From Sulfopaludibacter sp035606355 (GTDB lineage Bacteria > Acidobacteriota > Terriglobia > Bryobacterales > Bryobacteraceae): 64,000 bases of DNA. Positions 41,732 to 50,924 of this stretch are shown here, one piece after another. A program made the position numbers and the translations under genes. The stretch is taken from NCBI GenBank assembly GCA_035606355.1, contig DATNFO010000018.1:340177-404176 (forward strand), given 5' to 3'. The notes beneath the pieces are model-generated. The model was not told the DNA's origin. It did no database searches and was given only the letters and a program-made list of their open reading frames with translations. Each line of letters starts with the position of its first letter. Position 1 is the stretch's first letter.

Positions 41732-42931
41732 ATGGGATCGCTGGTCGTGATTCACGGCACCGGCGTCCGCGCGGCTGCGTACGATGCGACTTTCGCGGTG
41801 GCATCGGCCAAGGTGCGCCTGGCGCGCGGGGAGACGCTGAAGCCTGTACGCTGCTACTGGGGCGACGCGGGCGCGAATCTCCCGAAAGATCCACTTTGCC
41901 TGCCGCGCGAGATCGATTACCGCGGCGTTGGCCTGGTCAAAAGCGACATTTCGGCCGAGGACTGGGCCGTTCTCTACGAAGATCCGATGCGGGAGTTGGA
42001 GCAACTTCCGGTTACGGGCGCGGGGCGCGGCAAGAGCGAAATTCAGGAACTGGCCGGGCACATTCGGACCGTTGCCGCGTCGCCGGCGCTGGTCGAAGCC
42101 TTAGATGAAATCGCTGCGTCGGCGGAATGGGAGCCTGCCCGAACAACGGTGGCGAATGACGCGGCATTTCTACCGGCGGTGCAACGCGCGCCTTCCGATT
42201 CCACCAGGTTCCGCGCAACAGTAGCCCGTGCGATTGTCGCCGAGATTACGAGCCGGCTCCTCTCCGCGTCGCGGCCGGTGCCGGATGACGAACTCCGCGG
42301 CGCCTGGTTGACTTTGATCGTGGACCTGCTGCGGCCGGCGGGCGAGCCCGCCACGATGCTGGATTCGCGCGGTGTCGCGGAAGTAAAGCAGCGGGTCGCG
42401 GGCGCACTGGGATGGGGCGCGCAGTGGCTTGCGGCAGGGTTCGTCGAGCGCAAACGAATGGTGGAATCGGAGACGATTGGAGCGGTCGTGGGCGACATCG
42501 TGCGGTATCAGGCGCCGCGTGGCGGCGACGCGATCCGCGAGATCGTGGTGAAATCCATTCGCGGCGCGGAGAAGCCGCGGTACATTCTGGCGCATAGTCT
42601 TGGCAGTGTCGCCGCGGTAGACACGTTGGCGCTGGAGAAAGACCTGGAGGTCGAGCGCCTGATCACCATAGGGAGCCCTGCCGGAGTCTTTTACGAGCTC
42701 AACGCACTGTACTCGCTCAGCGATGCGGACCGGCTGCCGGAGCACTTTCCCAAGTGGACCAACATTTACGACCCGAGAGACCTGATCAGCTATATCGCGC
42801 ATCGTACGTTTCACTATGACGACCGCATTTCGGACGTGCCGCACGAGAGCGGTCAACCTCTGGCGGCGGCGCATAGCGCGTATTGGGCCAGCAGGCGGGC
42901 GTGGGCTTCGATCTGGAAGGTGATTCCATGA
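41732..42931 (+). CDS. alpha/beta hydrolase leading the conflict operon
   Basis: A 399-residue protein with a lipase-like alpha/beta hydrolase fold. GSLVVIHGTGVRAAAYDATF opens it with the oxyanion HG (residues 8-9). The nucleophile elbow is PRYILAHSLGSVAAVDTLAL (serine 289), followed by VERLITIGSPAGVFYELNAL, a lipase-like strand, and TNIYDPRDLISYIAHRTFHY with aspartate and histidine candidates. There is no signal peptide, so it acts in the cytoplasm. The start lacks a Shine-Dalgarno; TATAGT at 41714-41719 is 12 bases upstream. As the first gene before a caspase-VMAP/MoxR/vWA set, it may be an effector attacking lipids or other esters. The family is clear; the effector role is inference. Confidence 0.75.
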   Translation: MGSLVVIHGTGVRAAAYDATFAVASAKVRLARGETLKPVRCYWGDAGANLPKDPLCLPREIDYRGVGLVKSDISAEDWAVLYEDPMRELEQLPVTGAGRGKSEIQELAGHIRTVAASPALVEALDEIAASAEWEPARTTVANDAAFLPAVQRAPSDSTRFRATVARAIVAEITSRLLSASRPVPDDELRGAWLTLIVDLLRPAGEPATMLDSRGVAEVKQRVAGALGWGAQWLAAGFVERKRMVESETIGAVVGDIVRYQAPRGGDAIREIVVKSIRGAEKPRYILAHSLGSVAAVDTLALEKDLEVERLITIGSPAGVFYELNALYSLSDADRLPEHFPKWTNIYDPRDLISYIAHRTFHYDDRISDVPHESGQPLAAAHSAYWASRRAWASIWKVIP

Positions 42932-42945
42932 GCGTGGCAGTAGTA

Positions 42946-42983
42946 GGCGAGCTGCGCTCGCCACGACAGGAAAGACTCCTGTC
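42946..42983. repeat. two adjacent palindromes inside the conflict operon
   Basis: GGCGAGC-TGC-GCTCGCC (42946-42962) and GACAGGAA-AGA-CTCCTGTC (42965-42983, imperfect) lie in the 67-base gap between the hydrolase and caspase genes. The second is nearly identical to AACAGGAAAGATTCCTGTT at 63716-63734. Both are followed by GCCAC. It is a dispersed repeat that could form an mRNA stem within the operon. Confidence 0.8.
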
Positions 42984-42998
42984 GCCACTGGTGACTGC

Positions 42999-45107
42999 AT
43001 GAGTGTTCATGCGGTGGTGGTCGGCATAGAGCGTTACGACTGCACGCAGGACGGCATCGACCTGGATCTCGACGGGCCCGCGAGCGATGCCGTTCGATTC
43101 TCCGGGCTCATGCTGGAGCGGGGCGCGGCGCCGGAGAACATCCATCTATTCATGAACGCGCTCGATATGGATGCGCGAGAAAAGGAGCTCGCGGCATTCA
43201 AAGGCGGCGATCGGATTCGGATTCAGCAGCCGGTAAGGGACACGATCGAGGCCTTCTTCGATAACGTGATCCCGAAACTCCATGGCGACACGCTGTATTT
43301 GCTGTGGGGCGGACACGGCGTAATGCGCGACGGCATGGAGCGGCACCTGTTTTACGAGAACATCCGCAAGACGTCGCCGCTGACGTTCTGGCTCGACAAG
43401 CGGCTGGCCCAATTGCGGCGGCGGGCGAACTTTTCGACGCAAAACATTTTTATAGACGCGTGTGCAAACTACGTGGAGCTGACGGAATTCGAGGGGCTTT
43501 CGCCTACTCAGGTGACACTCAACGGCCACATCGAGTTTGTGACGCAGCATACTCTGTGCGCGGCAGCGTCGGGAGAGAGAGCCGCGAATGACACCGTCCT
43601 GCGCAGCGGATTATTTACGGACGTGCTGCTGAAGCAGTTCCGGAAGGAGTCCGGATGGCCCTCGGCAAAGGATCTGCAGACGGCCATCATGGCCGTTTTC
43701 CAGGAGCGCGAGAAAACCGACCCGAGGTTCCGGCAGCATCCGGTATTCCTCGAGTTCACGGCGGACGACGGCGGCCTCACCACGGCAGGGCACTTGCCTG
43801 GTTCGCCGGTCGCGGCGCTGGCCGAACTCGCAAAATGCGCCAGGGAACAGATTGAACATTTGTCAGCCGTGATGAGCGCTCCGCTGTCCGATCGGGTGTT
43901 GCGCGACCGATTGTTCGAACGGGTACTGGGAATGCGCGCGCGCACGTCCCCCGGCGATGCCGCTCAGGAGTGTGCGGAATTGGGCGGCTGGGCTCTTATC
44001 AAGAAGAAAACTGCGGAACTGGCCGACCAGTTGATCGCGGAGGGAGTCAGCGACGCGGCCAGGATCAAGGTCGAGTTGGAGCGGGCGCGGCGCGCCAGGG
44101 ATATATACGAAATGCTGGACGGGCTGAAGAGCGACCGTTACCGGGAGATTTTTCAGCGAGTAGAGCCGGGCGGGACCGTTCCTGAATCACTCGAAGAGAT
44201 GCTCAGCGCGCTGACGCTCAAAGGCCCCTTGAACCGCAGCAAATTGATTCGCTTTGTTCTGGAAATGGCCGAAATCAGTCCCGACAAAGTGCTGGCGCAG
44301 AAGCTGCAGAAGTGGGCGGAGAAAAATGCGGACGCCCTTTTTTTCGCCGATGCCTGGAAGGAGCTCGCGCGCGGGCGCAAATATCGAATTCTGCTGAGCG
44401 TGACGGAATCCGCGAACCTCGCGTGGGGATTGCGGCTGCGGAACGGCGTAGTGGAACCGCCGCGCCGGGAGCGCCCGCTAGCCGGCGAAGAGGAACTGCT
44501 GCCGGCGCTCGAGCAGCTTTACAAAGAACTGATTTCCGACCTGGAACCCGAGATGGTGACCAGCGTGGAGTTGATTCTCAAGCCAAACCATCTGCGCCTC
44601 AATCTGGAAGCGGCGGGCATTCCGCTGGATGCGGGCATCCCTACCGATCCGTTGTGCCGCAGGTGGCCGGTAGCGCTGCGGTGGAGGGATCGGATTTTGC
44701 GGCCGGGACCGTATCGCGGCAAAGAATGGCGCGATGCCGCGCGGAAGATCGCGGAACTGGCGCCGAATCTGAAGGTGTATCTGTTGACCGATCCGGCCAA
44801 GACTCCTCCTGAGGGACAAGTCCTGGACTTGGGCTGTGTTCCCAAAGAGGGCGGCGATAAACAACTGGCGATCGCTTTATACAGAGGCGGTGTGCCGTAC
44901 GCGTTCTGGCAGCGGACGCCTCCCCCGCCGACGTACGCGGCGGCCATACGGCAGATCGAGGCATGCGTGGCGGAGTTTGGCGAATTGCCGCAATTGCTGC
45001 CGGAAGAACGCGGCAAGCACGCGGAGGTGCAGGCAGTGGCGCTGTTTTGGGACGATCCGGAGACCGACCCCAGGGACTTCATCAAGAGTTACGAGGAGCA
45101 GAAATGA
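42999..45107 (+). CDS. caspase-like VMAP protein (vWA-MoxR-associated)
   Basis: A 702-residue protein. Residues 1-250 are a caspase-like peptidase: SVHAVVVGIERYDCTQDGID, the histidine (about 106) in LYLLWGGHGVM and the cysteine (about 155) in NIFIDACANYVELTE. The middle (about 280-470) is helical, with IYEMLDGLKSDRYREIFQRV and LKGPLNRSKLIRFVLEMAEI, resembling VMAP middle regions. The C-terminal part (about 500-700) fits VMAP-C: LEAAGIPLDAGIPTDPLCRR, WPVALRWRDRI and RGGVPYAFWQRTPPPPTYAA. Published comparative genomics describes VMAP proteins with peptidase domains joined to MoxR ATPases and vWA proteins in NTP-dependent conflict systems. It overlaps the MoxR gene by the ATGA arrangement. The domain-boundary calls are by eye. 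Confidence 0.8.
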   Translation: MSVHAVVVGIERYDCTQDGIDLDLDGPASDAVRFSGLMLERGAAPENIHLFMNALDMDAREKELAAFKGGDRIRIQQPVRDTIEAFFDNVIPKLHGDTLYLLWGGHGVMRDGMERHLFYENIRKTSPLTFWLDKRLAQLRRRANFSTQNIFIDACANYVELTEFEGLSPTQVTLNGHIEFVTQHTLCAAASGERAANDTVLRSGLFTDVLLKQFRKESGWPSAKDLQTAIMAVFQEREKTDPRFRQHPVFLEFTADDGGLTTAGHLPGSPVAALAELAKCAREQIEHLSAVMSAPLSDRVLRDRLFERVLGMRARTSPGDAAQECAELGGWALIKKKTAELADQLIAEGVSDAARIKVELERARRARDIYEMLDGLKSDRYREIFQRVEPGGTVPESLEEMLSALTLKGPLNRSKLIRFVLEMAEISPDKVLAQKLQKWAEKNADALFFADAWKELARGRKYRILLSVTESANLAWGLRLRNGVVEPPRRERPLAGEEELLPALEQLYKELISDLEPEMVTSVELILKPNHLRLNLEAAGIPLDAGIPTDPLCRRWPVALRWRDRILRPGPYRGKEWRDAARKIAELAPNLKVYLLTDPAKTPPEGQVLDLGCVPKEGGDKQLAIALYRGGVPYAFWQRTPPPPTYAAAIRQIEACVAEFGELPQLLPEERGKHAEVQAVALFWDDPETDPRDFIKSYEEQK

Positions 45108-46126
45108 GCACGGATTCGTGGCTGATTTTTCGCGGAGACAATGCGCCGGCGAACCGGCTGAAGAACTTGCCGCCGCCTCCTTCCTGGCGCTCCCTGCGAG
45201 ATACGGAGATTGGAAATCCGGTACCGCCGGAGGATCTGGACAGTGACGCGGCGCACTGGCGGCCGCAGCGCGGCAAGACTTTTCGCCTGAAGAGCGAGGT
45301 ACTGAAGCAGGCAGTGAATGCGGCGCTCTATCTCAGGCGTCCGCTGCTGCTGACCGGCCAGCCCGGGACCGGCAAGTCGTCGTTGATCTATGCGGTGGCT
45401 TACGAGCTCGGTATGGGGCCGGTCTTGAAGTGGCCGATCACATCCCGCTCAACGCTGAAGAGCGGAGAGTACGAGTATGATGCGCTGAGGCGGCTGAACG
45501 ACATTCGCCAGAAGGAAGCCGGAGCGAGCGACGACGGATCGGCGAACGTGGACGATATCGGCAACTACCTCACGTTGGGTCCGCTGGGAGCCGCGATGTA
45601 TCCGTCCGAGTGGCCGCGGGCTTTGTTGATCGACGAAATCGATAAGGCGGACCTGGACTTACCCAATGACTTACTCAACATTTTCGAAGACGGTTACTTT
45701 GTCATTAACGAACTGACGCGCGGCGGCGATAGACCGGTGAATGTCAAGGTGCCCGGCTTCAAGGAACGCCAGCCAGTGCCGCCGGACGGCCGCGTGACGG
45801 CGAAGCAGTTTCCGTTTGTCGTCCTGACCAGCAATAATGAGCGCGAGTTTCCGGCTCCCTTCCTGCGGCGCTGCATTCGAGCGAAGATGCCCGAGCCGAC
45901 GAAGGACGACTTGCAGGAGATTGTCGAATCGCATTTGGGCACCCAGACGAACAAGGACCTTGCCAACAAGCTCATCGAACGGTTCGATAAGGAGAAGGAT
46001 AAGCTGGCGACCGACCAGTTGCTGAACGCCGTCTTTCTGACGATCGGCAGCCAGCGCCATAACACCGTTCCCGGAGACGAGGAACGGGAGAAGATCATCC
46101 AACTGTTGTTGCAGCATTTGACCTGA
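45104..46126 (+). CDS. MoxR-type AAA+ ATPase of the conflict operon
   Basis: A 340-residue AAA+ ATPase. Walker A is GQPGTGKSS (residues 85-93), Walker B is ALLIDEIDKADLD (D177, E178), sensor 1 is VVLTSNNEREFPAPFLRRCI with arginine-finger candidates at its end. The N-terminal 40 residues are proline-rich, possibly linking it to partners. MoxR ATPases act with vWA proteins as chaperones or signalling switches. The ATG overlaps the stop of the caspase gene and GAGGAG lies just before it; the large protein starts 10 bases after its stop. It should provide the ATP-dependent step that arms or releases the other components. Confidence 0.9.
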   Translation: MSTDSWLIFRGDNAPANRLKNLPPPPSWRSLRDTEIGNPVPPEDLDSDAAHWRPQRGKTFRLKSEVLKQAVNAALYLRRPLLLTGQPGTGKSSLIYAVAYELGMGPVLKWPITSRSTLKSGEYEYDALRRLNDIRQKEAGASDDGSANVDDIGNYLTLGPLGAAMYPSEWPRALLIDEIDKADLDLPNDLLNIFEDGYFVINELTRGGDRPVNVKVPGFKERQPVPPDGRVTAKQFPFVVLTSNNEREFPAPFLRRCIRAKMPEPTKDDLQEIVESHLGTQTNKDLANKLIERFDKEKDKLATDQLLNAVFLTIGSQRHNTVPGDEEREKIIQLLLQHLT

Positions 46127-46136
46127 ACGGCGGCGC

Positions 46137-49100
46137 ATGGCTGAAAAGAACATCGCGGCATTCGTCGAGAGTCTGCGGGCGGCGGGGTTGGACCACCTGT
46201 CGCACGAATCGGTCGCGGACTTTTTGTATCTGGCGCAGATGTGGGATCTGTTTACCGCCACGCCGCGCCCGCAACAACCGCCGCCGCCACCGCCGCCGCC
46301 GATCGATGGAGCGGGCGGAGTGACCAAGCCGCCGGAGGCCACGAAAAAGACTGAAACACTGCAGCAGAAGCCGCGCCTCGCCGATGCGCCTCCCCCGATT
46401 TATCCGGCGATGCCCGGCCCGGTACAAGAGGGGACGCCCGCTGCGCGCATCAGTGTCGCAGACCCCTCGGCGCTATCGAATCCGCTGCTGATTGCGCGCG
46501 CGTTGCGGCCCCTGGCGCGGCGGCGATTGTCGCGGCGCGACGTGGAACTCGACGAGGAAGCGACCGCGGAGGAGACCGCCGAGAGCAAGTTCGTCTCTCC
46601 GGTATTCCGGCCGGTGCGCGAGCGCTGGTTTGACGTGCTTCTGCTGGTGGAAGATACGGTGACGATGACGCTGTGGCAGCGGGCCATCGCCGAGTTTGCC
46701 GCGCTGCTCGGCACGCAGGGTGGATTTCGCGACGTACGCACGGCGAAGCTGCGGGCATCGCCGGAGAAGGTCGAAATTGTCGAACAGAGCGGGCGCGTGG
46801 CGGGTCCGGCGTCGGTTCTGGCTCCCGAGGGCCGCAGGCTGGTGCTGGTGTTTACGCACGGCGTGAGCGTGGCGTGGGCAGGCGGCGCTTTGCACGGCGC
46901 GATTTCGGCGTGGGCCGCGAGGCAGCCGGTGGCGATCGTGCAGATGCTGCCGGAGAATAGCTGGGAGCACACGGAACTCGGCGATCCGGGCGCCAGGGTG
47001 CGTGCGCTGAGGCCGGGCACGCCCAATGCGGCGTGGACGGTCGAGCGGCCGGAATGGGAGGAGGCGCTGCATCCGGAAGGCGTCGCGATTCCGGTATTTT
47101 CTCTGCATCATGAGGCTTTGGGGCAGTGGGCGCACATGGTGATGGCGGAAGCACAGGCGGAGATGCCTGCGTATTTTCTGAGCGAGGAATCGGTCGCGCA
47201 AGAGCCGCATCTAACCGGGACGGCGGATGTGCCGGCCAATGTGCGGGTGTCGCTCTTTCAAACGAATGCGTCGGGGGAGGCGTGGCAACTGGCGGTGGCG
47301 CTGGCGGCGTCGCCGTTGCAATTGCCGATCATGCGGCTGGTACAGCAAACCATTTTTCCCGGCAAGAAGGCGGAACCATCGCAATTGGCGGAACTGCTGC
47401 TCGGCGGGTTGATGGAGCGTGTCTACAAAACAAACGATCCGGAGCGGGATGCCTTTGAGTTCCATCCGGGCGTGCGCGAACTGCTCGCCGAATCGATGGC
47501 CGCCGGGCAGCGATATGAGGTGAGAAGGAAGGTCTTCGACTACATCCGCAGCCATCAGGAAACGCTGCAACTGTTTCCCGCGCTGGTGCCGCATAAAGGC
47601 GGAACGGAGAGGCTGCCGCAGTGGGCGACTCCATTTGCGGAAGAGGATGCGGATTTCCTGCGCGAAGTTACCGCGGGGCCGAATGCGCCGGTGTTTATGT
47701 TCAGCGCGGCGGTGACGTGCTTGGCGTATTTGCAGGCGGGAGGGCTCGCGGTGGGGCTTGCGGATGGGTGGCTGGAGGTTGATGGCAAGTGGCGGCGCGG
47801 TCGCGGTGCTGTGTTGAGCGTGCAGGCGTACCGGGACGATGTAGCAGCGGTTTGGGCGAGCGGTGAGTACATCGGTCCAGGCACGCCGCCGGCGGGAACG
47901 AAGTTTGCCATTCCGCTGGGTGAAAGGGTGGCGTACGTGACCGGGACGGCGGTGGACTTTCCCGGTTACAGGCACGCGATGGACAGCCCGATTCTGTGCG
48001 CCTCGCGGCTTTCGACGTCGAGCACAGTCGTGGGACTCCAAGATGGCGGAGTGCTTATTCTGCACAGCCATGGCGTGGTTGCGGCGATCGCTCGCATGGA
48101 TGGGCCTGTCACCGCAGTCGCCGGCATCCATGAGAATGTCGTCGCGGCGGCGACGGCGAACGGCGAGTTGCTGGTGTGGGTTGAGGAGCCTTGGGGTCCA
48201 CAGGAGCGGCGACACAAATTCGATGCACCTGTCGCGGCGATGGCGTGGTCCGGGGGGCAGCGCCTGGCTTGCGGTGTGGGCCGGGACGTGATGCTTTGCG
48301 ATTTCGATCTGGGAAACATGGTGACGCTCGGCTCCCAGAGCGGCAAGGTCACGGCGCTGGCGTGGTGGACAGATGAGCGGCTGGCGTCTGGGTCGGAAGA
48401 TGCGACAGTGCGGGTGTGGACCTTCGACCGTCGTGCGGCCGTGGTGTTTTGGGGCGACCACGCAGGGTTGAGACAGGCATTGGTTGAGCGCGGGCACGCC
48501 ATTCGGAAGAGCATTACGGAAGATTGCAGGGCGATCGTGTGGCCGAATGACGCAGCTCTGCCGGAACGGAATGTCCGTTGTCTGCCCGTGGTCAGGTACG
48601 GCCGCGGAGACGATGCGGCTGGGATTCTTCGCGAGTTGGATGCGGCGCTGGCGGCGCCTCCGGCCGGGAGTTTGATGGATGTGCCGGAGGTAAGCGCGGA
48701 TTATGCTCCGATGCCGGAAGCGGAAGCGGAGTTAAGGAAGCAGTTGCAGAGCGGCGCGCCGATCATCGTGCTTCTGGACGATTCGCAGGAGCGCGCGGTG
48801 GACATCATTTGCAAGGTGGCAAGGGAGTGCGAGACGCGGCGCCGGTTTCCCGGAGGAATCTACGGGGACCGCGGGCATGGGTTGCGCGACTCCCAATTGC
48901 CGGCGCTGTCTATACAGGCGCCGGGCGGTTTGCCGCGAGTGCGCGAGCGCCAGCAACGGGAAACGTGGGTGGTCGCGGGTATTCAGACAGACGGCAAGTG
49001 GTTCTGGGATGCTTACGGCGCGGTTTATGTCACGGTGGACGCGAGCGAAGAGGCGCTGGAGGAGTCGCGGCTGGATGAATGGTGCGCGTGCCAGTCGGCG

Positions 49101-50912
49101 GTGTTGCCTTCGTTTGTGGTGCAGGCGATCGGACGGACGGCGGCGGATGAGGCGCTGGCGGCGGAGGGCGTGTTGACGTTCACGGACGATGGTGGAGCGC
49201 GGATTGACGGGAAGACCCACGCGGCGCATTTCGGCAAAGCCGCTGCCGAGGTGCACGCGCGCATCGCGGCGGCGATCGAGCAGAACGTCGACTCTGAATT
49301 CAGCTTGCGGGAGCGGTTGTTCCATCTCATCCAGGCGGGGAAGGCCGGCGAAGCGCGCTCCGCCGCCCGTCAGGTGGATTGGCTGATTCCCGCGCTTGAG
49401 CTTGGCAATCCGAGCGTCTTCCTCGACCTCGCGGATCTCGGATTCAACGATCTTGTTGACGAGCTTCGCGCGCCGGATAAGCCGATCCGCGCAACGCTGG
49501 CTGCATCAAGAGACGTGGAGATCGCGCGCGGGGCGATACGGTATCAGCGCACTGGGACATACGCGGAGGTAGCCGGGACGGGTAGCCACCAGATTCCGAA
49601 GGAGGCGCAAGAGGCGGCCGAGGCTGTGGGACTGGCGCTGGCCCGGGCGGGGTACGGATTGATTACGGGGGCGTGGCCGGGAGTGGATTATGTGGTGGCC
49701 GCGGCTTATCTGAAGGGTGGCGGAAAATCGCTGGTGCACGCATTGACCAAGTTCTCCTCTGACCGCTTCCCAGGCGCTTTCGAATTCGACGCCGCGGACG
49801 CTTCCGACGCTCCAGAAAAGCTGGCAGATGCCGTGGTGCTGATTGGCGGCCTGGGCGGGACCCTGAGCATCTTTCACGCGGCGCGGACGTTGGGGAAGCC
49901 GGTGTTCCCGTATGGGCCTTCGGGCGGAGACGCGAAGAAAGCACTGGACCAGATGGGCCCAAGCGAAGCCGGTCCGCTGAAGACCGATCTTTCGCCGGAG
50001 GAGTTCGCGTGGTACGTGGTTCATCAACTCGGGGGCGGCGGGGGATCTGCCGGCCGCGAACGGTTGTGGGATCTTGCCGCGAAGTACGACAAGATTCGGG
50101 AGACGATGGGCTCGGGACCGGGTCGCACCGAGGCCATGACAGCAGTATTTGGGGAAATGACCGGCGTTGCGGGCGCGGCAGCGGAGCACCTTAGAGATTT
50201 TCAACTGAGCATTCGAGCGGGAGAACGGCTGGCGGCGGTCGCCATGCTGCAGGTGGAGCCGCGCAGGGAGGAACTCGACTGGCTTGCGGGGCTGCTCGAT
50301 CCCGAACGCGAGGCCCCATTCGTCGGATTTCAAGCGGCCGCTGCGCTACACGACGCCGTTACCGTATTGGATCCGAACGATTGCGACATTCTGGAGCAAG
50401 CGTTGGATAAGGCGCGAACCTTGGCGGAGAGGCTGCCGACGGATCCGCCCCGGTTGGCGGAGCTTGCGCGGGCAGAGCGCGACCTTATGCGCAAACGGAG
50501 CGAGCGTGCGGAGGAACGCGATATCACCAGGTTCGTCAACCGGGAACTCGCGGACCGTAATTTGCAAACAGCGATTCTCACGCGCAATGTTCTGATCTTC
50601 CGAACTTCGGAACACCGAACGTGGATCATCTTTACGACCGCAGGTGTGTTTTGCGTTCATCAGGGGCGGTCCGGCAATGATCCCTTAATTGAGGAGATCG
50701 AATTCCAAAAGGACCGCGACGTCTCCGCTCAAGACCTGGACCCGCAATCGGGTCACCTCATAATTGCGCACGTAACCTACTTGTATTCACGCGAGCTTTA
50801 CAGCAGTGAAACCATCACCGCCGAAATGCGCAAACAACTTCAACGCGCCAGGAACTTCCGCCGCCGCGCGGCACAATATGATCTCTTCCACGACCATCCC
50901 TCGCCCGCGTGA
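46137..50912 (+). CDS. giant vWA-like/WD40/degenerate STAND/SLOG protein of the conflict operon
   Basis: A 1591-residue multidomain protein. After a helical N terminus and eight prolines (about 47-54), residues about 115-310 match the SAV_2336-type vWA-like domain (SRRDVELDEEATAEETAESK, then FDVLLLVEDTVTMTLWQRAI), with the MIDAS serines replaced by threonines. Residues about 620-765 hold WD-type blades (SGKVTALAWWTDERLASGSE). Around 855-1100 an NB-ARC/STAND-like region (IIVLLDDSQERAVDIICKVA, RRFPGGIYGDRGHG) lacks a Walker A loop. About 1120-1270 is SLOG/LOG-like (GLALARAGYGLITGAWPGVD, VVLIGGLGGTLSIFHAARTL, GKPVFPYGP). A helical module (WDLAAKYDKIRETMGSGPGR) and a beta-rich end follow. It probably senses a nucleotide-type signal and couples it to MoxR and the caspase. 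Confidence 0.75.
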   Translation: MAEKNIAAFVESLRAAGLDHLSHESVADFLYLAQMWDLFTATPRPQQPPPPPPPPIDGAGGVTKPPEATKKTETLQQKPRLADAPPPIYPAMPGPVQEGTPAARISVADPSALSNPLLIARALRPLARRRLSRRDVELDEEATAEETAESKFVSPVFRPVRERWFDVLLLVEDTVTMTLWQRAIAEFAALLGTQGGFRDVRTAKLRASPEKVEIVEQSGRVAGPASVLAPEGRRLVLVFTHGVSVAWAGGALHGAISAWAARQPVAIVQMLPENSWEHTELGDPGARVRALRPGTPNAAWTVERPEWEEALHPEGVAIPVFSLHHEALGQWAHMVMAEAQAEMPAYFLSEESVAQEPHLTGTADVPANVRVSLFQTNASGEAWQLAVALAASPLQLPIMRLVQQTIFPGKKAEPSQLAELLLGGLMERVYKTNDPERDAFEFHPGVRELLAESMAAGQRYEVRRKVFDYIRSHQETLQLFPALVPHKGGTERLPQWATPFAEEDADFLREVTAGPNAPVFMFSAAVTCLAYLQAGGLAVGLADGWLEVDGKWRRGRGAVLSVQAYRDDVAAVWASGEYIGPGTPPAGTKFAIPLGERVAYVTGTAVDFPGYRHAMDSPILCASRLSTSSTVVGLQDGGVLILHSHGVVAAIARMDGPVTAVAGIHENVVAAATANGELLVWVEEPWGPQERRHKFDAPVAAMAWSGGQRLACGVGRDVMLCDFDLGNMVTLGSQSGKVTALAWWTDERLASGSEDATVRVWTFDRRAAVVFWGDHAGLRQALVERGHAIRKSITEDCRAIVWPNDAALPERNVRCLPVVRYGRGDDAAGILRELDAALAAPPAGSLMDVPEVSADYAPMPEAEAELRKQLQSGAPIIVLLDDSQERAVDIICKVARECETRRRFPGGIYGDRGHGLRDSQLPALSIQAPGGLPRVRERQQRETWVVAGIQTDGKWFWDAYGAVYVTVDASEEALEESRLDEWCACQSAVLPSFVVQAIGRTAADEALAAEGVLTFTDDGGARIDGKTHAAHFGKAAAEVHARIAAAIEQNVDSEFSLRERLFHLIQAGKAGEARSAARQVDWLIPALELGNPSVFLDLADLGFNDLVDELRAPDKPIRATLAASRDVEIARGAIRYQRTGTYAEVAGTGSHQIPKEAQEAAEAVGLALARAGYGLITGAWPGVDYVVAAAYLKGGGKSLVHALTKFSSDRFPGAFEFDAADASDAPEKLADAVVLIGGLGGTLSIFHAARTLGKPVFPYGPSGGDAKKALDQMGPSEAGPLKTDLSPEEFAWYVVHQLGGGGGSAGRERLWDLAAKYDKIRETMGSGPGRTEAMTAVFGEMTGVAGAAAEHLRDFQLSIRAGERLAAVAMLQVEPRREELDWLAGLLDPEREAPFVGFQAAAALHDAVTVLDPNDCDILEQALDKARTLAERLPTDPPRLAELARAERDLMRKRSERAEERDITRFVNRELADRNLQTAILTRNVLIFRTSEHRTWIIFTTAGVFCVHQGRSGNDPLIEEIEFQKDRDVSAQDLDPQSGHLIIAHVTYLYSRELYSSETITAEMRKQLQRARNFRRRAAQYDLFHDHPSPA

Positions 50913-50924
50913 TATCTTCGATTC

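Noticed and set aside
47211..48497. 428-codon minus frame inside the giant gene
   Set aside because: Histidine/arginine-rich shadow of the WD40 region.
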